Positions 45,701 through 58,400 are shown, numbered from the stretch's first letter. The stretch: 64,000 nucleotides of DNA from Lineus longissimus (GCF_910592395.1 NC_088311.1:10356501-10420500); one strand, 5' to 3'. Numbers and translations are program-made. Notes: generated by a model from the sequence alone, not told the origin.

Positions 45701-46268
45701 GGTAACCGGAAAAACGCCGACCGACCGACCGACCGACCGACCGACCGACTGACCGCCTGACCTGCGAACCTACCGTCATATGCAGTATCCCTTTCGCTTT
45801 CTATAGCACATGTATCTGTGTAGTGCCCAGCGCAATGGACGTGATGGAGTCCGACGTGTCTGACAGCAGCATCTTCAGTCAATTATACCGGGAAAACGAG
45901 CCCACGCGGTTAGGAACTGATAACGATACTCTAAAGATATGCTTTGTCTACATGGTCGGTGGATATAAAAACATGATTTGGGCCTAATCTATGCACTGTA
46001 GTTTTTCTACTCGAGCGTCTCGACCGATGCAATGCATGAACTGCAACCCGCAATATGCACTTGATGTCATTTGAACAGCGCACGTGCGCTTGTTTACAAT
46101 TTCATTTCACATGACCTGCTGCTGTCAGACACGTCGGACTCCATCACGTCCATTGCGCTGGGCACTACACAGAAACATGTGCTATAGAGAAGCGAAGTCG
46201 ATACTGCATATGACGGTAGGTTGGCAGGTCAGTCGGTCGGTCGGTCGGTCGGCGTTTTTCCGGTTACC
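45701..46268. mobile_element. Mutator-like MITE with long TIRs and 9-bp target duplication
   Basis: The 568-bp element starts GGTAACCGGAAAAACGCCGA and ends with the reverse complement. The left TIR is 45701-45870 (170 bp), the right 46118-46268 (151 bp). They differ mainly in the number of GACC repeats. It is flanked by the same 9 bp, CATTGAATA, at 45692-45700 and 46269-46277. Long TIRs with a 9-bp duplication are the signature of the Mutator superfamily. No transposase frame is present. It inserted about 75 bp upstream of P450 exon 1a. Confidence 0.85.
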
Positions 46269-46342
46269 CATTGAATAACATCAACAATCACCTTTATTTC
46301 ACAATCACATTTCAGCTTAAAATCAGGAGGAGCTTGAAGAAT

Positions 46343-46480
46343 ATGCCTGCCTTAGAAATACTGAGATATCTGCAGGGTTTCAGTTGGACTCAGGCGCTAC
46401 CCTACCTTATCATTCTCTTCATCTCGTGGCTGGTTTATGCCCTGATCATCAAGCCACTGTCCCATCCTTTAGTAAGACAG
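46343..46480 (+). CDS. P450 alternative first exon 1a
   Basis: 46 codons beginning MPALEILRYLQGFSWTQALP, ending at VRQ with a CAG|GTAAGA donor. It encodes the same anchor as exon 1b with 36 of 46 identical residues, so the two are tandem duplicates. An acceptor-like TTTCAG lies 28 bp upstream, so a 5' untranslated exon may exist further left. Confidence 0.75.
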
Positions 46481-49400
46481 GTAAGAGATCGTCTTGTCCT
46501 AGCTGGTTTATGCCCTGATCATCAAGCGACTGTCCCATCCTTTAGTAAGACAGGTAAGAGATCGTCTTGTCCTAGCTGGTTTATGCCCTGATCATCAAGC
46601 CACTGTCCCATCCTTTAGTAAGACAGGTAAGAGATCGTCTTGTCCTAGCTGGTTTATGCCCTTATCATCAAGCCACTGTCCCATCCTTTAGTAAGACAGG
46701 TAAGAGATTGTCTTGTCCTAGCTGGTTTATGCCCTTGTCATCAAGCCACTGTCCCATCCTTTAGTAAGACAGGTAAGAGATTGTCTTGTCCTAGCTGGTT
46801 TATGCCCTGATCATCAAGCCACTGTCCCATCCTTTAGTAAGACAGGTAAGAGATCGTCTTGTCCTAGCTGGTTTATGCCCTTATCATCAAGTGACTGTCC
46901 CATCCTTTAGTAAGACAGGTAAGAGATCGTCTTGTCCTAGCTGGTTTATGCCCTGATCATCAAGCCACTGTCCCATCCTTTAGTAAGACAGGTAAGAGAT
47001 CGTCTTGTCCTAGCTGGTTTATGCCCTTATCATCAAGCCACTGTCCCATCCTTTGGTAAGACAGGTAAGAGATCGTCTTGTCCTAGCTGGTTTATGCCCT
47101 GATCATCAAGCCATGGAGCCATCCTTTAGTTAGAATGGCAAAAGATCATCTCCTGGCTGGTTTATGCCCTCATCATCAAGCCACTGTCCCCTCATTCAGG
47201 GAGATTGGTAAGGCATATAAAAGTCCATCTCCTGGCTGGTTTAAATACTCTAATTATCAAGCCACTGTAAACAGGTGAAGGACTGTCTAGTGGCTGGTTT
47301 TAAGACCGCATAGCACCTGCCCCATTTAATTTCAAAACAAATTCCCACCTGAAAATATATATCGAATATATTGATTATGATAAATATGCTTTTTAGCTGA
47401 ACTCTGCTCATTGAATCAGGTTCAGCCAGGCATATAATTCATGTAATTGGGCCTACCCAATCCAGGTGTTACCATCCGTGTGTTTCTGGATTCATATATT
47501 GCCAACTAAAATCACAGTACAAGAATTCATATGGAATATTCAATGCTACGTATTGTAACTCCGAAAAGATGCCTGCCTTGCCCTTACTGAGATATCTGCA
47601 GAGTCTGAGTTGGACTCAGATGCTTCCCTGCATCCTCATTCTTTTTATCTTCTGGCTGGTTTATGCTCTGATTATCAAGCCACTGTCCCATCCATTTGTG
47701 AGACAGGTAAGGGGCCACCTTCTGGCTGGTTTATGCTCTGATTATCAAGCCACTGACCCATCCATTTGTGAGACAGGTAAGGGGCCACCTTCTGGCTGGT
47801 TTATGCTCTAATCATCAAGCCACTGTCCCATCCATTAGTGAGACAGGTAAGGGGCCATCTTCTGGCTGGTTTATGCTCTGATTATCAAGCCACTGTCCCA
47901 TCCATTTGTGAGACAGGTAAGGGGCCACCTTCTGGCTGGTTTATGCTCTAATCATCAAGCCACTGACCCATCCTTTAGTGAGACAGGTAAGGGGCCATCT
48001 CCTGGCTGGTTTATGCTCTGATTATCAAGCCACTGTCCCATCCATAAGTGAGACAGGTAAGGGGCCATCTTCTGGCTGGTTTATGCTCTTATTATCAAGC
48101 CACTGACCCATCCATAAGTGAGACAGGTAAGGGGCCACCTTCTGGCTGGTTTATGCTCTTATTATCAAGCCACTGTCCCATCCTTTAGTGAGACAGGTAA
48201 GGGGCCATCTTCTGGCTGGTTTATGCTCTTATTATCAAGCCACTGTCCCATCCATAAGTGAGACAGGTAAGGGGCCATCTTCTGGCTGGTTTATGCTCTT
48301 ATTATCAAGCCACTGTCCCATCCATAAGTGAGACAGGTAAGGGGCCACCTTCTGGCTGGTTTATGCTCTTATTATCAAGCCACTGTCCCATCCATAAGTG
48401 AGAAAGGTAAGGGGCCATCTTCTGGCTGGTTTATGCTCTTATTATCAAGCCACTGACCCATCCATAAGTGAGACAGGTAAGGGGCCATCTTCTGGCTGGT
48501 TTATGCTCTTATTATCAAGCCACTGACCCATCCATAAGTGAGACAGGTAAGGGGCCATCTTCTGGCTGGTTTATGCTCTTATTATCAAGCCACTGTCCCA
48601 TCCATAAGTGAGACAGGTAAGGGGCCATCTTCTGGCTGGTTTATGCTCTTATTATCAAGCCACTGTCCCATCCATAAGTGGGACAGGTAAAGGGCCATCT
48701 TCTGGCTGGTTTATGCTCTTATTATCAAGCCACTGTCCCATCCATAAGTGAGACAGGTAAAGGGCCATCTTCTGGCTGGTTTATGCTCTTATTATCAAGC
48801 CACTGTCCCATCCATAAGTGAGACAGGTAAAGGGCCACCTTCTGGCTGGTTTATGCTCTTATTATCAAGCCACTGTCCCATCCATAAGTGAGACAGGTAA
48901 AGGGCCATCTTCTGGCTGGTTTATGCTCTTATTATCAAGCCACTGTCCCATCCATAAGTGAGACAGGTAAGGGGCCATCTTCTGGCTGGTTTATGCTCTT
49001 ATTATCAAGCCACTGTCCCATCCATAAGTGAGACAGGTAAAGGGCCATCTTCTGGCTGGTTTATGCTCTTATTATCAAGCCACTGTCCCATCCATAAGTG
49101 AGACAGGTAAGGGGCCACCTTCTGGCTGGTTTATGCTCTTATTATCAAGCCACTGTCCCATCCTTTAGTGAGACAGGTAAAGGGCCATCTTCTGGCTGGT
49201 TTATGCTCTTATAATCAAGCCACTGTCCCATCCATAAGTGAGACAGGTAAGGGGCCATCTTCTGGCTGGTTTATGCTCTTATTATCAAGCCACTGTCCCA
49301 TCCATAAGTGAGACAGGTAAGGGGCCACCTTCTGGCTGGTTTATGCTCTGATTATCAAGCCACTGTCCCATCCTTTAGTGAGACAGGTAAAGGGCCATCT

Positions 49401-52400
49401 TCTGGCTGGTTTATGCTCTTATAATCAAGCCACTGTCCCATCCATAAGTGAGACAGGTAAGGGGCCACCTTCTGGCTGGTTTATGCTCTTATTATCAAGC
49501 CACTGTCCCATCCATAAGTGAGACAGGTAAGGGGCCACCTTCTGGCTGGTTTATGCTCTTATTATCAAGCCACTATCCCATCCTTTAGTGAGACAGGTAA
49601 GGGGCCATCTTCTGGCTGGTTTATGCTCTTATTATCAAGCCACTATCCCATCCTTTAGTGAGACAGGTAAGGGGCCACCTTCTGGCTGGTTTATGCTCTG
49701 ATTATCAAGCCACTATCCCATCCTTTAGTGAGACAGGTAAGGGGCCATCTTCTGGCTGGTTTATGCTCTTATTATCAAGCCACTGTCCCATCCATAAGTG
49801 AGACAGGTAAAGGGCCATCTTCTGGCTGGTTTATGCTCTTATTATCAAGCCACTGTCCCATCCATAAGTGAGACAGGTAAGGGGCCACCTTCTGGCTGGT
49901 TTATGCTCTGATTATCAAGCCACTATCCCATCCTTTAGTGAGACAGGTAAGGGGCCATCTTCTGGCTGGTTTATGCTCTTATTATCAAGCCACTGTCCCA
50001 TCCATAAGTGAGACAGGTAAAGGGCCATCTTCTGGCTGGTTTATGCTCTTATTATCAAGCCACTGACCCATCCATAAGTGAGACAGGTAAGGGGCCATCT
50101 TCTGGCTGGTTTATGCTCTTATTATCAAGCCACTGACCCATCCTTTAATAGTGAGACAGGTAAGGGGCCACCTTCTGGCTGGTTTATGCTCTGATTATCA
50201 AGCCACTGTCCCATCCTTTAGTGAGACAGGTAAGGGGCCATCTTCTGGCTGGTTTATGCTCTGATTATCAAGCCACTGTCCCATCCATTAGTGAGACAGG
50301 TAACGTCAACATACTTTGCTAAGCACTTTGTTGTATGATGTTTGGCATTTTCTGGGAATCAAGTTGTTGTAACTTATTGACATATGTTGTCTGTTTCAGC
50401 TACGAGGGCCGAGATTTGTTCCAATTTTGGGAAACGTGAGAGAGATCATTCAAAATGACACAATTTCTAATGGTGTTAGGTAAGGAAATGTCAGGGAAAT
50501 CATTCAAAATGAAACAGTTTCTAATGGTGTTAGGTAAGGAAGTGACAATTCCTGATGATGTTTGATAGGGAATACCGGATATCAGTCAAAATAAAACAGT
50601 TCCTAATTGTGTTTTAAAGGAAATGTCCGAGAAATTTTTCAAAAAGGAACAGTTCCTAAATAAACTAGATGTCGAATGCATTGGAAAGTCCTATTACATT
50701 TCTAATGACTAAGAAAGTTACGAACTGCAAATTTTGCAAGTAAAAATGTGCTTTCTGTGTTTCAGATGGGCAAAGGAGTATGGCCACATGTTGCGATATT
50801 TCTTCTTCTTTGGAACAGTCCGACTGATGTTATTTAGCCCTGATGCCTTCAAGCACATCTTGGTCACCAACAGTAAAAATTACGGCAAAAATAAATATGC
50901 TATGAGGTAAGCGAAGCTGGTGATGATGCTGATCATTTCCTTTGAATTGTGTGCTGGGAGATCAGTGGCAAGGTTGTTACGCATTTTACCTCCGTGTCCT
51001 TGAGCAAGGCAACAAACCCGATGTTGTTCTCTGAATGTGTTGTGAAACTGGTTCCTTGTGCCGATAGTTTTCTGGTGCCCAAAGATTCATGGAAGGGCCC
51101 ATGCGTTGAACATTGATGATCAATCAATTAGTCATAGATCAATCAAATAGTCATAGTTCAATCAATTAGTCATAGTTCAATCAATTAGTCATAGTTCAAT
51201 CAATTAGTCATAGTTCAATCAATTGGTCATAGATCAATCAATTGGTCATAGATCAATTAATTGGTCATATATCAATCAATTGGTCATAGATCAATCAATT
51301 GGTCATAGATCCATGGATGGACACTTTTGCTTGTGTATGTGCAGAAAATAACACCAGATTAAGCAGAGTTGTTGGCCCTTAAATGATTGGATTCAAGTTT
51401 GAAATATTCCAAGTCTAGTGAAGTGCCAGGATTTTGAGGTAAACATTCGTACCCAACTCAACTTGCAGGTTAGTACGCCGCTTTCTGGGGAACGGTTTGG
51501 TGACATCAGAGGGAAGTGTCCACACTGCGCATAGGAAGTTAGCTAACCCAGCATTTGGAACTTCTGCTATAAAAAGTGAGTGTCCTGGCTCAGTTTTATC
51601 AAAGATTAGAAAAAATGTCAGGAATTGTTTTAGAAAGGGAATGTCAGTAATTGTTTGAGGAAAGAAATGTCAGTAATTGTTTTAAAAAGGGAACAAACTG
51701 TAACATGATGACCCAATTCCTCACAGTGTAACAAGTAATGTGTATCACCATGGAGAATAAATTTTCCAGCTTGTTGAGAATCTTATCTTAATCTTGTGTA
51801 TTCAAGGCAGACATTCCAACTTACCGAGGAGTGGTGCCTTGAAATGACCTGGGAGATTGTCTGCATTACAAAAAAACAGCAAAAATGTGCAGTTATTGGT
51901 AAATATTTGTCCAAATAACATGTGCCCATCTGGTAACTAGGACACTTTGACATCATATGCATTAAATTTTGAGGTAAATTAACCACCCAGTTCCTTTGTA
52001 ATGCACGCACAAATCATTTTATGCATAATTTGCAATTTGTTTGCCATCCACAGGTCAAATCTGCTGTTAATATTTCTGAATTGGTGATGCAATTCATGCT
52101 TGAAAAACCTTTGCATTGAAGACTCCAATGACACCTTTTTCCCAACATTATTGAAAAGCTTTCGCCTTCTATTGTTTATATTGTTTATATGAGAATGTGT
52201 TTCTGATGACTTTATTCTCTTTCAGAAATGCTCCCAAAATTTTCAAAGAAAGCTGTTGAGCTGTGTAATTTCTGGGACGATCAGCTGAGGAACTGTGATA
52301 ATGAAGAATGTAAGATGAAGTTCAACATCTCTGAGGATATAATGAGAGCAGTAAGTTGTTTCTAATCACTTGAGTCATACTGTGGAGCTAATCCTGGGAA

Positions 52401-55400
52401 GATGTCCAAAAGTGGCGATTTTCAGGAAGGAGGATTGGCTGGAGGCCCAACAGGGGGAGCTTGCCTTCGGAATTTGGAACTGGCAACATGGAGACAAAGA
52501 TGAGCGCCGAAGAACTACTGAATTTGGCCCTGACTTTTTCATCAAATTAGGAGTAACTGTCTGGCAAACAAAAGGACAAAGACTTAAGTCATGACACCAT
52601 CAAGCCTGATAAAGCTTTTGCTAGACAGTTTCTCCTGATCTGTTGATAAACTCAGCTGTTCGTTGAAGCTATTTGATGTCTCCATAGATTATGTATAGAT
52701 TTATAGGTTATGTTGGCAAGTTCATTCACCCCAAAATCTTTCAGGATACCTGATTCAAGTTGTGATAAAGGTCATTGTTGGTTCAGTCCTCAAGTGGCCT
52801 CATACTGTGGTGGTTAACACAGCTGGCTACCACACAAAATGGCCCGGGTTCAATCCCGGGGAAAACCTAGGGTTGTATTTCTGGAGGAACCAGCATGGCT
52901 TTAAGGAGAAACTTAGGTTGACTCTTCACAGTCCTTCGAATGAGACTTAAAACCAAGGTTCCTTGTATCTGGTGTCTATGCGAGGGCCACCAAATGAGTA
53001 ACCTGCGTGAACTCTACCTCTGGACAAAGTCAGAGTCACTGGGCCAATGAACCCATATGGCGCTTAAACCGTAATGGGACGCATAAATGCTCATCCCGCC
53101 TTTGAGGAGGAATACTCCGTGGAGAAAATCACCTCCAAGTGCCGAGCGAACGCTGAAGATGAAGAAGGTTCACTTCTCGACCAAAAGGCACTCTTGTGTA
53201 AGTTGATATGAGTCTTGTTATCTTTATCACTGTGTTGTCTTTATCTTTTCAGACGCTGGATGTGATTGGCGAATGTACCATGAGTTATGATTTCAACTCT
53301 CTCCGCTTTCCTGATCATGAAATATCCAGGGCATTCCGTGGCGCTGTAAGCTGTCTTAGTATTGGGTACGTTTATATATAGACAAAGACAGACAAAATTT
53401 TGGAAAATTTTCAGTAGCTTAGGTAAACGTATTCACTGAAGAGCGTACAAAATAAACTTATTGCAAACTTTTCATAGAGTTGTTTTGTCCTAAGGTCAAG
53501 AAATGATAAAAACTACTCTTTATCAATTTTTGATAATGTTTGATGTGACAAATCCCCAAATCTGGGCCAGGGTACCTGATTTGATGATGATTATGTAAAT
53601 GTCCTGATGTTTCATGAAATTTGTCAATTTTTTCACTGTACCATCGAAAATATCTCATTTTACCAATAAAAACACCCACCAGTTATTTGTCAATTTTACA
53701 ATTTTCTGCACACGACCACAGGCATAGAATTGGAAATGAAGAAACTGATTGCCAAGGTCTGACTTGAAATTCTAAGTGCCTTTTTAGGTTAGACCTATAG
53801 GAATATCCGAAACTTGAGTAAATTTTTGTTGGGGTGATGTGCTTTACAATATAGTTTAACTCGCCCGTTTCAGGTTTGACATCTTTCTTCCAAAATGGCA
53901 CTTGTGGCCAACGAAGAGAAACCGTACGATCAACAACTACGTGAAGATCATCGATGGCGTGGTGAAGACTATCATTCGAGAGAAGGAAGAGAAATTTGCT
54001 GCTGCTGATAAAGATGGTAAGAAAATTAGTATGGGCATCGCGTCCAGCTCGCTTCTACTCAAAATTTAACAATTTTCTGTGGTATAGGTCTATGTTTGGC
54101 AGAGGTTTCGGCCAACATTTTAGCTCCTTACGAGCGGTTTTAGCGAGACAGTCAATATCAGGTATCAATTCTATTCTAAAACATCAAGAATTAAACAATG
54201 AATGATGTGATTTTAAATGCATTTTGACTGCTTCAATATTTTGCACCTACCCAAGCGGGTTTTTTGTCTAACCATGACCGCTGAATACACTGTTATACTG
54301 TACAGTTCATTATGCCCCCGCTCAACGAAGTTGAGATGGGGGCATTATGTTCTTGGCTGGTTTCTGCGTCCGCGTCCGCATCCGCACTCTATTCCGCTCT
54401 ATAACTCAGGAACCGCTTGTCCGGTAGACTTGAAATTTTTATGGTTTGAAGGCCTAGGGTCTCGAAGGTTCCCTATTGATTTTGGGCCAAAGCTCAAATC
54501 AAAGATGGCCGCCAGGCCACCATATTGGTGTTTTGCATTCCGCCGCCTAACTATAGAACTGAGTGAGTGATAAACCTGAAACTTCTGTGGTATGATGCTC
54601 TAGTGTAGGGGAGGTGCCCTATCGATTCTGGGCCCGAACTAAAATCCATCATGGCCGCTAGGCGGCCATCTTTGTTTTTTGCATTCTGCCCCATAACTTG
54701 AGAACCGAGTGAGTGATAAACCTGAAACCTCTGTGGTGTGATGCTCTAGTGTAGGGGAGGTGCCCTATCGATTCTGGGCCCGAACTAAAATCCATCATGG
54801 CCGCTAGGCGGCCATCTTTGTTTTTTGCATTCTGCCCCATAACTTGAGATCCGAGTAAGTGATAAACCTGAAACTTCTGAGGTGTGATGCTCTAGTGTAG
54901 GGGAGGTGTTCTATCAATATTGGGCCCGACCTAAAATACATCATGGCCGCCAGGCAGCCATCTTTGTTTTTTTTATTCCGCCCCATAACTTGAGAACCGA
55001 GTGAGTAATAAACCTGAAACTTCTGTGGTGTGATGTTCTAGTGAAGGGGAGGTGCCCTATTGATTTTGGGCCCGACGCAAAATCCAAGATGGCCGCCAGG
55101 CCACAAACTTGATTTTTGCATTCCGCCCTATAACAGTTTAACCCGAGAACCATTCCATCTCCATTGCATACTGTGATCAGCGGAGATTTCAACTACAACC
55201 TACTCAAAGAACGTCTTCAAGTGCTGGAACACCCCCTCCATTCATTTCAACAACTCATCAAGGAACCTACAACACTCAACTGCACACTGTTAGATCACAT
55301 CTATATCAAGTCGCATCCTGATGAAATACATGCAGGAGTGTGCAGAACATACTACAGCTACCACAACCCAGTCTACTATACGTTCAATCAGTAATAGAGT

Positions 55401-58400
55401 GGCCACTCGGCATCCCTTGGAAGCAACTCCTCCACTTCGACCACTGCCTCCACAGCTGCTACCAGAACACCAGCTACGATACCCATCCAATAGATGTTCC
55501 TCAACTCCCACCTCAGCCCAACACACCAACCCACAAATTCTGCTTCTTCCATATAAAGCAATGGCGGACGAATGCCCAAGAGCTGTAACAAGCAAACCGT
55601 TTCCACTGTGACGACTGCCTTGATCCACAGCTGCTCTCCGAACACCGATTACGATGCCAATCACCGCTTTAAGGCTGATTACTCCACCAAGGACACTTCT
55701 TTCCACTGTAACCACCTCCAGAGCTGCTCTCAGAACACCAGTTACAGTGCTCATAATCAGTCCTTTCATGGCTGATTACTGCAACAAGGACACGGTTTTC
55801 ACCATGACCACTGTCTCCAAAGGTACTCTCCAAACCCAATTTACGATGTCCTTTCATGACTGGTTGATGAAAACTTGTCACACTACATACCGTATTTATG
55901 CGCATTTTAGCACATGCGCTTATAAACAAAAATCGCTTGTTTTAGGGTATATTTTCAGCCTTCACTTTACCCGATTATGTATAAACGCATGTGCTAATAT
56001 TTTTCGGAGATGTCATCGTCACTGCATCGAAGGGAGGCTGCATGACTTCTAATAACATGCTGGAAGAATACGTGAACAAACTGTCACAGTCCCGTGCTGC
56101 ATGCTTCCATGTTTAACCCCGCTAGTACTCTAGCATGTTAACTCTGAATACCGCGCACTGCCACATGAAAGACAAATAGAAAGACACTTTTAAGCAGCAA
56201 AACACACAACTGCTGTTCATTCCAGGTGGAATGACCCCTCTCCTGCCACCAATCAACACACACATCAAGAACATTTTTGTTCAATTATTAGCGCACTGCG
56301 CTTAAACTGCGCTTATAATTGAATTTAACTGCACCCTCAATTAGCGCGTGCAGTGCGCTAAAATGCGCATAAATACAGTAAGCAGATTACTACCAGTATA
56401 AGCACTTAAATTCATTTCCTTCAACCTACCCAACATTAAAAATATGCCCACTCAGCGGGGGCATACATTGGGATTCACACGAATCGCGTTATGTCTAGTT
56501 ATAAATCGAGGTGTTTGATGGATTGAAAAAAGGCTTTTTCCCTGCAAATCACTCACAGTAGACATTTAAAAACTACTCTTATTTGCAGAACACGATTCCT
56601 TGCAGAAGGATCTTCTGGCAATGATGATGTCGGCCCGAGATGATGGCAGCGGGCGAGGTCTGTCTGATGAAGAACTCAAGGACCACGTCATCACATTTGT
56701 AACAGCCGGACACGAGGTAAAATCCTTTGGGTGTGATGAAAATGACCAGGACAATTTATGGCATTCGGAATAGATGCTCATCTTCTACTCTGACGATATT
56801 TCTGATAAATATATTCTTTTTCAGACCACTAGCCACGGACTTACCTGGTTGTTCCTACACCTTGCTCAAAATCTGGAAATTCAAGAAAAGTTACGTGAAG
56901 AAGTTGTGGCAAATTTGCCAGATGATGTAAATGATATCTCCATGGAAACCATTGAGAAGATGGAGTATCTAAATGCCGTTGTCAAGGAAACGCTAAGGTA
57001 ACAAAAAACTTTCTGATGCATTTGACTCTTTGAGCCAGTCTAATTATTGGGTATTAGTATTACCTTCATAGAATAATTCTAACACTTGACTTGTGAAAAT
57101 CTTGATTACATCAACGGATTGATATGAATAAGCAGTGGAACCTCCCTTAGCGGACACCTCTCTATAAAGGACACTAGTTTTGGTCCCAAATTGGTTGTTT
57201 CCATTGAATGTGACCTCCCTAATCAGGACACCTCTCTATTAAGGACAGCACTTGTCAGTCCCATGGATGTCCTTGATAGAGAGTGTAACTTTTCTCTCGT
57301 GACATGTTTTTAAGCCTTAGTCAATTAACGCCGTGCAGGTGAAAAGTGACACATTGATAGCTACAAGTGATAACTTTGACAAAGCATTAGGAAACCCGCA
57401 GACAAGCACTTTTTATTGCAGATATGTGCAACATTTATTGCTGCAATGAGCGATATATAGAGATCCCTGGTGTGTCGGTATTAACTTACAACAAAACTGG
57501 CGATTATAAGCGTTTGATATCATTGCATGTTGCATTGACGTACAATCCTGAAGGCACTCAAAGGCAGTGGCGATGACCCCGACAAGCGAATGATATTTGT
57601 TGCATGCATCTTCGGCCGCAATAAAAATTGCTTATCTCTGCACTCCTGTCACAACTAACCGCTTGTTCCATATCCTACTTACATCCTCCCTTTTCAGACT
57701 AACCCCACCTGTAGCGATGGTATTCCGTGAAACGATTGAGGATGATGTAATTTGTGGCCACCGTGTCCCGGCTGGGACTACTTGTCATTTAGCTATAGCT
57801 TCACTTATGAGGTTGGTATTCACACGTGTGCCAGCCCTTGTCAGCTTGGGCTGAGCTGTGTTGCATAAGAGGAAAAATACTCTAGTATCACTGATCTAAG
57901 ACCAGTTGATTAATTACTGTGAAATCAAACAAAGGCCAAGCCAGAACTTGACATCAAGACCATTTGAAAACTTGGTGTTGCCAAATGTTAATATAAGTAG
58001 GAGGAAACCTACGCTGTCAAAGAGAGTCGCCCTATTTGTCACATGAATGTACCAGGACCGACCGGGAATCGAACCCGGGGCCTCGGAGGTGACAGGCGCA
58101 TGCTATGCTTGATGATACATATCATTGAAGTGAATAGTCTTAGATCAGTGAAACTAGAGTATATCATCAAAACACAGGTCTGCCCTCGCTGGTGGGTTTT
58201 GATAAATAGATAATCAAGCTCCATCTATTACAGGCTTTCACCCCCAGTTCCAGTTGTTCTCCGCTCATGTAACAGCGACGATAACATCTGCGGCCAAGAC
58301 GTGCCTGCTGGGACAAATATTATCTTACATTTGGGGGCCATGATGAGGTCAGTCAATGATTGGTCGTCGTTGCTGTTCTAGCTTGTGCGCTGAAATGGTC

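Larger units (their letters stand above)
42894..46342. other. Intergenic region between TWNK and P450
   Basis: The two genes diverge from here, so both promoters should lie in it. It contains a G22 run at 43121-43142, the perfect palindrome at 43975-44008, a LINE fragment and the Mutator-like MITE. An open frame at 43329-43497 (56 codons from ATG) has no recognised domain and is left uncalled. Confidence 0.6.
54310..56465 (+). mobile_element. Modular hairpin element, copy D, with 146-bp modules
   Basis: The left tip TATGCCCCCGCTCAACGAAG folds into a hairpin (ATGCCCCC ... TGGGGGCAT) and is matched in reverse at the right end by AGCGGGGGCATA (56454-56465). After the hairpin comes a GCGTCCGCGTCCGCATCCGC tract, then several modules repeating CCATAACTTGAG at 54691, 54837 and 54983 (146-bp period). 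Each holds an ATGGCCGCCAGGC...GCCATC hairpin. The interior holds an endonuclease-like coding fragment (55155-55394), diverged repeats around CCAGAGCTGCTCTCAGAACA, and a nested MITE. The plan parallels copies A-C and E though the sequence does not. It occupies P450 intron 7. Confidence 0.65.

Noticed and set aside
47650-50303. CRISPR-like array
   Set aside because: Units are contiguous near-identical 70-mers without unique spacers, in an animal gene, and derive from an exon end.
52797-52875. Possible tRNA gene
   Set aside because: A and B boxes are present but no acceptor stem or clean cloverleaf; a SINE body follows.
55321-56052. Overlapping open frames of 96, 132 and 159 codons
   Set aside because: They fall in diverged tandem repeats of element D with simple Thr/Ser/Pro or Gly/Val-rich products on opposite strands.
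58038-58110. Possible tRNA gene on minus
   Set aside because: Only the T-arm half is present; fits a SINE fragment.
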